Assembly (NCBI GenBank): GCA_020632885.1
Contig: JACKEQ010000007.1
Coordinates: forward strand, 124,001-188,000
From: Alphaproteobacteria bacterium
GTDB taxonomy: Bacteria; Myxococcota_A; UBA796; GCA-2862545
Direction of reading: 5' to 3'
DNA length: 64,000 bases
The translations under genes and the position numbers were made by a program. How positions within the stretch are numbered: position 1 is the first letter of the stretch; every line of letters starts with the position of its first letter. The notes under the pieces were generated by a model, which saw only the letters and a list, made by a program, of their open reading frames with translations, made no database searches and had not been told where the DNA came from. Shown here in pieces: positions 57,001 to 64,000 of this stretch.

Positions 57001-60000
57001 GGGGGCGGGCCCCACGTCCGCGTCCACCAAGGCCACGAAGCGCCAGGAGGCCGTCTGGGTGGTCTCCAGGCAGCCCTCGCCGAAGGACACGCTGCCCGCG
57101 GCGAAGGTCCAGGTGGGCTCGTCGTCGGCCGTGCCGTTGCCGTCGTTGTCCACGCCGTCCGTCGCGGGATCGTGGAGCGACAGGCCGGTCGGGACGTCCA
57201 GCGTGAAGGCCGGCGAGCACACCAGCCCCGGACCGGCCGCGGCGAGGGTCACGTCGAGGGCGAGCTCGTCGCCAGCCCGCGGTGCCGCGCCGTCGTCCGT
57301 GAGGTTGGTGACGTCGAGCACGAAGGTCGGCTGGGACGGGAGGATCTCGAGGTCCACCGTGGCCGGCTGGCTCCCGAGACCGGACTGCAGGAGCAGCGCC
57401 AGCTGCGCGGGACCCGCGGCGAACGGGCTCTGGGCGCGGCCGGTGAGGCGCACGACCACCACGTCGTCGGCGGGGTCACCGTTCGCGGGGTTCGTCCAGG
57501 TCCCGAGGTCCAGGACCTCCTCCTGCCCGGAGACCCCGGCCAGGGTGAGCGAGGGGTTCGCGAGGGTGCCCGCGAAGCCCGTCGTGTCGGCCTCCGCACC
57601 CAGGAGCGCGATGCCGGCCGGCGGCGTCGCCGTGATCGTCAGGCCGGAGCCGCCCTCGGGCACCCGCACGACCATCTCGAAGGTCACCTCCTCGCCCAGG
57701 AACAGCGCGGGGTCGGTGCTCCGCGCGTCGCTCGAGTCCGCGAAGGACGCGGCGAGGGTGGCCGTGCTGTTCGTGAACGTGGCCGTCGACGGGGCCGCCC
57801 CGTAGGCGCGCTCCACACCCTGGGTGTCGTAGGAGCTCGCGCTCGCGGGGGTCTCGCCGGGGAGGCTCGTCCAGGCGACGGCGGTGACGGCGTCCTGGGT
57901 GGATCCCGGCACCGCGGTCGCGGCGCTCGTCATGGCGACGGTGAACGTACAGGTCGTCGCCAGGGCCAGGGACGGCACGGTGACGGTGGCTCCCCCGGTG
58001 GTCACGGACTGCTCGACCAGCCCGGCGCACGTCCCGGCGTCGACCGACACGATCTCCATCCCACCGACCGTCGAGACGTCGACGGCGATGTCGTTCGCCT
58101 CGGACGTCGAGCCCACGGCGTGACCGAGGGTGACGGACAGGGTGACCGCGTCGCCCGCATCCCCGGTGCTCACGTCGAGGGCCGTGTCCACGGTGACGGA
58201 CGGCTCGACGACGGTGACGGAGTCCGCGGTGACCGACGTCGATCCCAGGCTGACGGTGTGGGCGAGCACGTCGCCGGCGGCGGTGTCCGGCACGTCGACC
58301 ACGACCGCCGTCATCGTGAACGTCAGGGTCTCGACGGTGCCCGCGTCCGCGTCGGTGTTCACGAGGTCGCCGAGGTCCCAGCTCACATCGCGACCGCCAC
58401 CCGTCACGGTGGGCACGGGGAGCACGCACGCCCCACCGCCGCAGGTGAGCGCGGAGCTGGCGGCGAACCCGGTGGCGTCCACGAACGCGAGCTCCGCGGG
58501 GAGCACATCGTTCACGACGGCCCCCGTGAGCGTGCCCTGCGGCACGGTGATCTCGACGTCCCAGGACACCACCTCGCCCACCCGGGCCTCACTCGCGGAG
58601 GAGCGCACGGCGGCGGTGGCGACGTTCGGCACGGCCACGCCGACCGGGGTGCTCGTGACCAGGTCGTCCACACCGCCGGCCCCGGTGCGCTCCACGGTCG
58701 CCGCACCGGGCTGGGTCGACCAGGACCCCGTGAACACGGCGTCGATCTGGCCGCCGAGCGTCGCGTCCTGCGTGACGTCCGCGTCGATGGAGAAGCAGGA
58801 GGTCTCCCCCACCATGAGGTCCGTCCAGGCGATCTGGAGGGTCGTGCTCGTGAAGCTCGCGACGCTCGGATTCGGTCCGGACACGGGCGTGAGCCCGGAG
58901 AGCCCCGTGAGGCCCGTGGGCAGGGTCAGGAGGAGCTCGGGGTCCCAGGCATCCACCGACCCGTCGTTGGCGTAGCAGAAGTCGTAGGTGACGGAGTCGC
59001 CGCCGACCACCGTCGTCGACGCGGTGGTCGCGGTGATCGTGAGGGCCGGCTCCACGACGCCCTGGTCGAACCGCGCGGAGGCCAGCGTGCTCCCGGACCG
59101 GCGCACCCGGCCGCGGTGGGAGGTGACCTGCCCGCCCTGGTTGGCCGCGTCGTTCGCGAGGACCGCGTCGAACACGAGCACCACGCGCTCGTCGGTGCCG
59201 GGGTCCGTGTCGGTGTTCGTGATCGTCGTCGGGTCCGAGGTGATGTCCGCACCCACCGTGAACGTCGTCACCGAGCGGCTGACGGACGGATCGTCGGTGA
59301 ACACGACCGATCCGGGGTCGACGATCCACGCGTCGCCGAGGACGTCGTCGAGCACGATCCCGGCGTGCACGCCCTCGGGCACGATGTACTCGACCTGGAA
59401 GGACACGACGTCACCGATGGTGCCCACCGGGCTGTTCGTGCGGGTGACGCGGACCTCGAAGGGGTCGAGGGCCACGGCCGCCGTGTCGCGGATCGGGGCG
59501 CCCACGTGGGACGTCCCGCTGTCGAGGCTCGCGTAGGCCCCGATCTCCACGGTGTTCTCGAGGTCCTCGCCCGCGGGGGCATCCACGTCGACGGTGGCGC
59601 TGTAGGTGATCGTCACCGTCTCGCCGGCCGGGATCGTGTCGAGGATCAGGCCGCCCCCGAAGAGGTCGCCGGAGCCCGTGTGCCCGCTCGTGATCGTCGG
59701 CCCGGAAGCCAGTGTCAGGCCCGTCGGGAGGGCGTCGAGCACGCTCACGTCGAAGGCGTCGGCGCCTCCGGTGTTGGGGATCGCGATCGTGTAGACGATC
59801 GTGTCGCCAGCGTCCGGATTCCCGGTCTGATCGTGGCTCTTCGTGATCGCGATCCGCGGCTCGCGCACGGTCATGGAGACGATCGCGCGATCGTCGAGGG
59901 CCACGGCACCGTCGGCCGCCTGGACCGCGTCGTTCGTGAGCACGAGCCCGTCCGCCAGGGGCGCGTCGCTCACGGTCATGTCGAGCTCGAGCTCCACCGT

Positions 60001-61767
60001 GAAGGCCGTCGTGGGCGCGCTGCCCTGACCGTCGAAGGTGAACGCCAGGCTGTTGGCGGCGGCGTCGACGTCCACGGAGACCACGGCGGGGCCCGTGTGG
60101 CCGGCCCCGTAGCGCACCGCTCCCCCGCCCCCACCGAGCAGCGCGAGCACCGCGGCCGCGTCTCCGTGCTCGGACGCGTCGTGCAGGGGCTGCGGCAGGA
60201 AGTCCGTGATCGTGAGGCCCGTGATGTCGCCGGCCGTGAAGGACCCCGTCAGCCGGTACGTGACGACCTCGCCGGGCTTCACCTCGAAGGGCCCGGCCAC
60301 CGGGGTGCCGTCGATGGCCGTGATGGTCTTGGTCAGCGTCGGCTCGGCGACCGTCACACGGGCGTCCTGGTCGCCGTCCGCCTCGGCCACGACGAGCGCG
60401 TTGCCGTTCACCGTCGTGACGAGGGTGTGCTGCGGATCGAACACCTGGCCCGGCAGCACGGGGCTCGTGTCGACGAAGGTCTGGTCGACGATCGCCGTGA
60501 GGCAGTGGGTCTCCGAGGCTCCGGGCCCGAGGTCCGCGGCGACGTCGAAGAGGATCTCGGTACCCCCGGCGACCGCCGTCGCCGAGAGGAAGCCCGCGTC
60601 ACCGCTCGTGACGAAGCCGAGCCCGTCGGGCAGGAAGCTCGTCAGCGCGGCCGGGGCGGAGGTGGCGGTGAAGGCGTCGGAGACCTTCGCGACCACGCAG
60701 ACCTCGAGCTCGTCGCCGGGGACGGGTGCCGAGCCGGGGTTCGTGACGTTGGTGATGGACTCCTCGAGCTCGACGGCGTGGGCCGTGTGGTCGACGCTGG
60801 CGGACGCCGCGACCGGGCCGGAGGTGTGCTCGGCGTCCTCGAGGGTGGCGGTGGCCGACAGCGCGACGGGCGTCCCGTCGGAAGCGACGGTCAGGTCGTC
60901 GAAGTAGCCTTCCACCTCGATGATCGTGATGCCCGTGAGGTCCGGGAAGGTGACCGCCAGCTCCTCGCCGGCCGTCGACGGGAAGCTGGCCGGGCTCTGC
61001 ACCGTGCCGCCGGTGGTGACGGACGTCGCGACGAAGCCGGGCGGGAGCACGTCCCGGACGGTGAGATCGCCGGCCACGCCAGCGATCGTCTCGCCTGCCG
61101 CGACCTCCACGCGGATCCGGTAGCTCACCGGGAAGGTCGGGCCGGTCGGCTCATCCGTGGGGTCGACGGTGTGGCGCAGGGACGCGATGGACGGGGTGAC
61201 GACGGTCGTCTCCTCGTCGGCCTGCACGGTGGGGTCGTCGCTCCGGATGGGCGGATCCGACACGGCGTCGTCGAGGGCGTCGAGGCCGAGCTGGTAGCTG
61301 CAGGACGCGTAGAGGGACAGCGGGGTGCCGGGCGTGACGGAGGGTGCGGCACGCAGGGCGAGCTGGACCGTGGTCGCCGGGCTGCCACCCGCCTGGGACG
61401 CGAACGGCAGGCGCACCGCAGCGAGGCGGTAGCCCACGGGGACCGCGATGGGCTCGCCGGAGACGGGGTGTGCGAGGGGATCCACACCGTCGGACACGCC
61501 GCCGTCGAGCACCACGAGGCCGATGGTGAGCGCGGTAGCCCCGTCGATCGACACACCAGGCGGCAACAGGACGTCCACGGTGGGCCCGAAGCCCGCCGTG
61601 GCGTCGGTGTTGGCCATCCGCACGGTCGCCGTGAAGGGGCTGTCCACCAGCGGCGTCGCGTCCGCATCGAGCGTGCAGCCCGGCGTGGCGGCGGCCGCGT
61701 CGAAGCCCGCGAGGACGAGCCCTGCGAGCAGGCCCATGCGGGTCGGGGTGAGGGTGCGTGCGGACAT
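54097..61767 (-). CDS. Giant surface protein: DUF11 repeats, 31 TSP3-like calcium repeats, MYXO-CTERM
   Basis: A 2556-residue exported protein with a normal signal sequence (MSARTLTPTRMGLLAGLVLA start). Residues about 30-1770 are a chain of DUF11/isopeptide-type Ig domains (ITKSHDQTGNPDAGDTIVY, SDVSVLDALPTGL-like ends). From about 1780 to 2520 there are 31 thrombospondin type-3-like units of the form DTDGDGLTDGEE, usually 22 residues apart. The tail is SGCSSAPKPYTGYLFAILAL followed by AGRRERI, a MYXO-CTERM signal. It is probably a long, calcium-stiffened cell-surface fibre or adhesin. It heads a run with two OmpA-type genes that may anchor it (inference). Confidence 0.9.
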   Translation of the reverse strand: MSARTLTPTRMGLLAGLVLAGFDAAAATPGCTLDADATPLVDSPFTATVRMANTDATAGFGPTVDVLLPPGVSIDGATALTIGLVVLDGGVSDGVDPLAHPVSGEPIAVPVGYRLAAVRLPFASQAGGSPATTVQLALRAAPSVTPGTPLSLYASCSYQLGLDALDDAVSDPPIRSDDPTVQADEETTVVTPSIASLRHTVDPTDEPTGPTFPVSYRIRVEVAAGETIAGVAGDLTVRDVLPPGFVATSVTTGGTVQSPASFPSTAGEELAVTFPDLTGITIIEVEGYFDDLTVASDGTPVALSATATLEDAEHTSGPVAASASVDHTAHAVELEESITNVTNPGSAPVPGDELEVCVVAKVSDAFTATSAPAALTSFLPDGLGFVTSGDAGFLSATAVAGGTEILFDVAADLGPGASETHCLTAIVDQTFVDTSPVLPGQVFDPQHTLVTTVNGNALVVAEADGDQDARVTVAEPTLTKTITAIDGTPVAGPFEVKPGEVVTYRLTGSFTAGDITGLTITDFLPQPLHDASEHGDAAAVLALLGGGGGAVRYGAGHTGPAVVSVDVDAAANSLAFTFDGQGSAPTTAFTVELELDMTVSDAPLADGLVLTNDAVQAADGAVALDDRAIVSMTVREPRIAITKSHDQTGNPDAGDTIVYTIAIPNTGGADAFDVSVLDALPTGLTLASGPTITSGHTGSGDLFGGGLILDTIPAGETVTITYSATVDVDAPAGEDLENTVEIGAYASLDSGTSHVGAPIRDTAAVALDPFEVRVTRTNSPVGTIGDVVSFQVEYIVPEGVHAGIVLDDVLGDAWIVDPGSVVFTDDPSVSRSVTTFTVGADITSDPTTITNTDTDPGTDERVVLVFDAVLANDAANQGGQVTSHRGRVRRSGSTLASARFDQGVVEPALTITATTASTTVVGGDSVTYDFCYANDGSVDAWDPELLLTLPTGLTGLSGLTPVSGPNPSVASFTSTTLQIAWTDLMVGETSCFSIDADVTQDATLGGQIDAVFTGSWSTQPGAATVERTGAGGVDDLVTSTPVGVAVPNVATAAVRSSASEARVGEVVSWDVEITVPQGTLTGAVVNDVLPAELAFVDATGFAASSALTCGGGACVLPVPTVTGGGRDVSWDLGDLVNTDADAGTVETLTFTMTAVVVDVPDTAAGDVLAHTVSLGSTSVTADSVTVVEPSVTVDTALDVSTGDAGDAVTLSVTLGHAVGSTSEANDIAVDVSTVGGMEIVSVDAGTCAGLVEQSVTTGGATVTVPSLALATTCTFTVAMTSAATAVPGSTQDAVTAVAWTSLPGETPASASSYDTQGVERAYGAAPSTATFTNSTATLAASFADSSDARSTDPALFLGEEVTFEMVVRVPEGGSGLTITATPPAGIALLGAEADTTGFAGTLANPSLTLAGVSGQEEVLDLGTWTNPANGDPADDVVVVRLTGRAQSPFAAGPAQLALLLQSGLGSQPATVDLEILPSQPTFVLDVTNLTDDGAAPRAGDELALDVTLAAAGPGLVCSPAFTLDVPTGLSLHDPATDGVDNDGNGTADDEPTWTFAAGSVSFGEGCLETTQTASWRFVALVDADVGPAPVDVELRLASWSTLEAGETLDPQSDGFDNDGDGDADPTDTDDGLVTVTVDPEVVGLVVTGLVSDTSVSPGGIVTWTVTMENTGDVDLTGLTATMPVPAGTTLLGASATLLGATGGTVTEADPVLASDFTVPAGSTATLLFQTRVMQPMADGTLLTQQTTVTGAEGTWLSDDPALPGPDDPTTTVVSSPDDVDGDGLSAADEALYGTSDTDTDSDDDGLSDGDEVGGTGPLAPWGPTNPAVADTDAGGVDDGDEVTNGTDPNDPLDDVPDQDSDNDGLTDAEEAGLGTDPNNGDTDGDGLGDGVEVNDLGSDPLDRDTDDDGLRDGTEVVTTLTSPTDPDSDDDGLTDAAEVHTWRTDPNLPDSDLDGVGDLEETTVGADPNRVDTDGDGLTDDRELLLGTRPNVADTDRDGLSDGEEVDTYGSNPLERDTDGGGTSDGVEVLDGTLPTDAADDVPALRDTDGDGLLDADEIALGSDPWLADTDGDGLTDGDEVTGGTDPRTADSDGDGLSDAYELTRGLSSPLLRDTDGDGLTDGVELDVLGSLPGSADTDADGIPDGAELHTFGTHVLLVDTDGDGLSDEDERTGGTNPRTADSDSDGLQDDVDPEPLRSAFDLTGPDTDADGIPDAWETAIGSNTTTSDTDSDGLTDFEEITVHHTDPTVADTDGDGLSDGSEVEQHGSHPLVPDTDGDGLTDDEEVAASTTPNDRDTDNDGLGDGEELLVHTTSPTTADTDGDGLTDGQEVLLHRTSPTSTDTDGAGISDGAEVIAGTDPLDVLDDDPEADRDDDGLTDLEELEIGSNPSFPDTDGDGLTDGAEVVTYGTDPLVTDTDGGGAEDGVEVAQGTDPLDPSDDGIFGDSDGDGLTDQEEREAGTDPFDPDSDDDGLSDYDELRTYGTDPLDSDTDGGGTSDAEEIAFGTDPRDPSDDLPPGRYAGGIASGCSSAPKPYTGYLFAILALAGLAGRRERI
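54190..56430 (-). repeat. Tandem 66-base-type repeats encoding TSP3-like units
   Basis: About 31 degenerate repeats, commonly 66 bases (22 codons), each with GACACCGACGGCGACGGGCT-like cores when read on the minus strand. They encode the calcium-binding DTDGDGLTDGxE units of the giant surface protein. The units differ enough to look old rather than newly amplified. Confidence 0.8.
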
Positions 61768-61831
61768 CCAGGTCTCCTGCAGCGAAGCTGGGCAGACCTA
61801 CAACGCCGGGCCCTCCCCGTCCACGCCCGCG

Positions 61832-62590
61832 TCACACGGGCGTCATACGGCTCCGGCGACGGACGATCAGACCCAGCAGGGCCAGGGGCGCCCATGTGAG
61901 CCCGGCGCCGCCCGTGCTGCTGCAACCGAAGGTCCTTCCTTCGTCGACGGGTCGCACGGTCTCGATGTCCGCGGCCTCGTAGCAGAGGTCGGGCCCGGCG
62001 ACCCAGCTCCCCTGATCGTCGCGCACCTCGGCGTGCACGCACGCTGCCGTCGGGTCGCCCGCCCACCCGAGGTACACGGCCTGCCCGGCCACGCTGGCCC
62101 CCCACTCCCCCGTGGGGTCCTGCACGCGCACGATGTGGCTGTCGGGCCCGATGACGTCGGCCACGAGGGACAGGATCCCGTCGCCCTCGTAGAACACGAG
62201 GGTGCCGAGCTCGAGGGTCGGGCCATCGGTCAGGGCCACGGCGGCGGTGGGTCCCGCGGTGAACCCGAAGGACACGGGGTACCCGTCGGCCTCCAGATCC
62301 ACGCGGTAGGACGTGCCGTCTGCGAGGGCGAGCTGCGGGAGCTCCAGGATGGCCGTGTCGCCGGCGAACGTGGGCGCCAGGATGCCGGACCACACGACGG
62401 TCTCCGTGCCGTCCACCACCGTGGCGAGCACGTCGGTGTGGGAGCCACAGGTCTCGAAGAGGGCGGTGGGCGCGATGTCGACGGGGACATCGCTGGCGCC
62501 CTGCACGGGCCACGTGGCGGAGAGCCAGGGGGCGCAGGGCTCGGGGGCGGCCTGGTCGGCCTGGGCGAGAGCGAACGTGACGAACAGCAT
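61832..62590 (-). CDS. Exported protein with Ig-like domain and MYXO-CTERM tail
   Basis: A 252-residue protein. ATG 62590 follows TGGAG and gives MLFVTFALAQADQ, a short uncharged leader; a GTG 11 codons earlier (62623) would add SSSRAPG with one Arg, so both remain possible. WPVQGASDVPVDIAPTALF resembles bacterial SbsA/BACON-type Ig-like domains. The tail FGCSSTGGAG, a hydrophobic WAPLALLGLIV and RRRSR is a MYXO-CTERM signal. Cell-surface anchoring likely, function unknown. Confidence 0.75.
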   Translation of the reverse strand: MLFVTFALAQADQAAPEPCAPWLSATWPVQGASDVPVDIAPTALFETCGSHTDVLATVVDGTETVVWSGILAPTFAGDTAILELPQLALADGTSYRVDLEADGYPVSFGFTAGPTAAVALTDGPTLELGTLVFYEGDGILSLVADVIGPDSHIVRVQDPTGEWGASVAGQAVYLGWAGDPTAACVHAEVRDDQGSWVAGPDLCYEAADIETVRPVDEGRTFGCSSTGGAGLTWAPLALLGLIVRRRSRMTPV

Positions 62591-62693
62591 GAGGACTCCA
62601 GGAGCTCGGGAGGACGATGCCACCCGAGCACGTCGCGTGCCACTTCAGAAACGACCATGGACACGGGCCCTGTGGCAGAGTCGGTGTGCGGAT

Positions 62694-62711
62694 CGCGACA
62701 CGGGTGTCGCG
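62694..62711. promoter_or_regulatory. 18-base perfect inverted repeat, possible operator
   Basis: CGCGACACGGGTGTCGCG: 8-base arms with a 2-base centre. It lies 11 bases before the ATG at 62723 in the divergent gap with the CTERM gene. The size fits a dimeric repressor site; it could equally form an RNA hairpin next to the ribosome-binding site. No second copy was noticed. Confidence 0.4.
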
Positions 62712-62722
62712 GTGGAGGGCGG

Positions 62723-63037
62723 ATGGACGACGGCGTGCGCGTGGTGTTCGAGGGGCCGGAGGGGCGCTCGGTGGTCACGATCGACCTCGGCGCCGGTACG
62801 CTGACCGGGGCCAACGGTGGTCGTCTCCTGCCCCGCCGGGACGCGGAGCGCGTGCGAGCGGCCCTCGACGTCCTGATTCCGCGCGGTGACCTCTACGAGC
62901 GCACGTCCCAGGCCATCGAGGGCGAGGTGCGCTTCGAGATCGTGCGGGACGGACGGGTGGTCGTTCAGACGTGGGCGGGCGACGGGCGGCCGCTGGACGC
63001 GCCCATGCGGGACGTCGTGGAGGTCGCGCGGCGCTAG
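62723..63037 (+). CDS. Small hypothetical protein
   Basis: A 104-residue soluble protein starting MDDGVRVVFEGPEGRSVVTI after GGAGGG. It has a strand-rich first half and a helix with ERVRAALDVLIPRGDLYERT. A VRFEIVRDGRVVVQTW strand closes the fold. No family recognised. An 18-base inverted repeat sits just upstream and may regulate it. It converges on the RCC1-like lipoprotein gene with 3 bases between stops. Confidence 0.6.
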   Translation: MDDGVRVVFEGPEGRSVVTIDLGAGTLTGANGGRLLPRRDAERVRAALDVLIPRGDLYERTSQAIEGEVRFEIVRDGRVVVQTWAGDGRPLDAPMRDVVEVARR

Positions 63038-63040
63038 CGG

Positions 63041-63922
63041 TCAGTCCAGGGACAGCCCGTCGGTGCGGGGGCCTTCGCAGACGATGCCGCCGTCCTCCGG
63101 CAGGGCGCACACGGTGACCGGGGCGTCGTACCGCTCGACGAAGCTCCCGTCGGCTGCGTAGTACGGGTACCGGGCGGCCGAGAAGGCCAGGACGGGCCCG
63201 AAGTCGTGCACGGTGCCGTCGTTGCACACGAGCGTGCTGGCGTTCTTCAGGGCGCACGCGGCACCGAGGCTGCCGACCAGGGCGCGGTACGGGGGTTCGG
63301 TGGCCCAGCCCGTGAAGGGTGCGGTGCCCGCGCAGTGGATGGTGCCCTGCCCGTCCAGCACGCACGCGCCGGCGCGGTCGCGGTGGACGTCGGCCACGAT
63401 GGCGGTCGGGGCGACGGGCAGGTCGACGGTGAGGTCGGGCGCGCCGTGCACCCAGAGGCGCCGGGCGGTGTCGACGCCGGCGGGATGGCTGTCGGCGAGC
63501 ACGACCCAGGGGCCGGCGGGCGCGTCGAGGGTGAGGTCGTGGTTGACGTCGGGCACGAGGACCCCGTCGGCCGTGAGCCCCCCGTAGTCGGTGAGCTGGA
63601 CGACAGGCTCGGGCAGCGTCGGGCAGGCCACCCAGGGCGTGTCGGCGCACGCGACCACCACGACCCGCCCGTCCGCGTCGAGCCCGCGCAGGAGCCCGGG
63701 TCGGTGGGACTGGATGGACACGAGGGGCGGCAGGTCGTCGGGGATGTCGCGCACCCACGGCTCGGGGAGCCCGGTGTCGTCGGGGGCCCAGCAGGTCACC
63801 CGGCCGTCCGGGTCGAGCGCACAGGGCTGGGTCACGAGGTCGACGTACGGGACCGGCGGGGTCTCGGGGTCTCTGCAGCCCAGCGCGGCGAGCAGGAGGA
63901 GCTCAGAGGTCCTCGAGCGCAT
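63041..63922 (-). CDS. RCC1-like repeat lipoprotein
   Basis: A 293-residue protein with the lipoprotein signal MRSRTSELLLLAALGC. The mature chain holds RCC1/propeller-like units framed by Cys: CALDPDGRVTCWAPDD, ACVLDGQGTIHCAG, CALKNASTLVCND and VCALPEDGGIVCEG. Such blades are common in surface proteins of this group. It overlaps the 3' end of a similar gene upstream by 20 bases, so the two are tandem paralogues. Function unknown. Confidence 0.75.
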   Translation of the reverse strand: MRSRTSELLLLAALGCRDPETPPVPYVDLVTQPCALDPDGRVTCWAPDDTGLPEPWVRDIPDDLPPLVSIQSHRPGLLRGLDADGRVVVVACADTPWVACPTLPEPVVQLTDYGGLTADGVLVPDVNHDLTLDAPAGPWVVLADSHPAGVDTARRLWVHGAPDLTVDLPVAPTAIVADVHRDRAGACVLDGQGTIHCAGTAPFTGWATEPPYRALVGSLGAACALKNASTLVCNDGTVHDFGPVLAFSAARYPYYAADGSFVERYDAPVTVCALPEDGGIVCEGPRTDGLSLD

Positions 63923-64000
63923 CGAGCACCTCCTGGGAGTAGAAGAGCCCGTCGCAGACGATGCGGTCGTCCTCGGTGATCGCGCAGACGCTGTAGTCGA
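63903..64000 (-). CDS. 3' end of a second RCC1-like protein (cut by window edge)
   Basis: Reading in from the right edge on the minus strand gives YSVCAITEDDRIVCDG, then LFYSQEVLDALEDL and a stop at 63903. This matches the Cys-framed end of the neighbouring RCC1-like protein (VCALPEDGGIVCEG), so it is the last blade of a paralogue whose start lies beyond the window. It overlaps the start of the next gene by 20 bases. Confidence 0.7.
   Translation of the reverse strand, partial: DYSVCAITEDDRIVCDGLFYSQEVLDALEDL

Noticed and set aside
54076..61899. A 2607-codon open frame on the plus strand opposite the giant surface protein gene
   Set aside because: It mirrors the minus-strand gene codon for codon; its Val/Gly/Arg-rich composition is what the antisense of GC-rich Asp/Thr/Gly codons gives, and it has no signal, domain or ribosome-binding site. 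The minus strand has clear domains and a sorting tail.

Overview
The window is a uniformly GC-rich (about 70 % by eye) chromosomal stretch with dense, mostly protein-coding content. I saw no rRNA, tRNA, insertion sequence, phage or CRISPR. The closest fit is an uncultivated member of the Myxococcota or a near relative. The evidence is several C-terminal sorting tails of the MYXO-CTERM type (Gly-Cys or Cys-Gly-Cys, a short hydrophobic stretch, an Arg cluster), many lipoproteins and Asp-rich calcium-binding repeat proteins, a Ser/Thr kinase with PEGA-like domains, a eukaryote-like PFK-2/FBPase-2, and a sigma-54 activator with FHA and GAF domains. Species-level placement is not possible from sequence alone.

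Layout. 0-9.4 kb: an SRPBCC protein, a TonB gene that looks frameshifted, a second TonB-family protein, tatB-tatC, a class II glutamine amidotransferase, two paralogous lipoprotein genes that both carry frameshifts, and a biotin carrier/biotin carboxylase pair. 9.4-14.3 kb: a BNR-repeat exported protein, an outer-membrane protein and Lon. 14.6-19.6 kb: a five-gene operon with 4-base overlaps (SCP2-like protein, PPDK/PEP-synthase regulatory protein, Ser/Thr kinase, two lipoproteins), closed by a hairpin. 19.6-26.6 kb: a three-HTH protein, a TPR-like exported protein, an FHA-GAF-sigma54 activator with coaE, and a reverse-strand apt-DUF368-surE cluster. 26.6-37.5 kb: ppk1 with a histone-deacetylase-like protein, exported proteins, a TerB-like protein, PFK-2/FBPase-2 and an acyl-CoA thioesterase. 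37.5-51.2 kb: an extreme Asp-repeat lipoprotein, a two-domain CoA-transferase, a GFA protein, the aerobic benzoyl-CoA genes boxC and boxB with an exported CTERM protein between them, a MopE/ASPIC-UnbV-like lipoprotein and an MBL hydrolase. 51.2-64 kb: a reverse-strand surface block of two OmpA-type proteins and a 2556-residue DUF11/thrombospondin-type-3 protein, then smaller exported proteins and RCC1-like lipoproteins, the last cut by the window edge.

Working together. The window is rich in envelope biology: TonB, Tat, OmpA, surface repeat proteins and lipoproteins. It also carries points of central carbon control (PpsR, PFK-2/FBPase-2, polyphosphate) and a partial aerobic benzoyl-CoA route (boxB and boxC; boxA and boxD are not here). 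Three window-wide patterns stand out. Exported proteins repeatedly begin with an uncharged signal sequence of only about 10 residues. Promoter-like RTTAnnn elements sit exactly 8 nt before several start codons that lack a ribosome-binding site, which suggests leaderless mRNAs. Genes are often joined by 4-base NTGA overlaps that reveal GTG, TTG and probably CTG starts.
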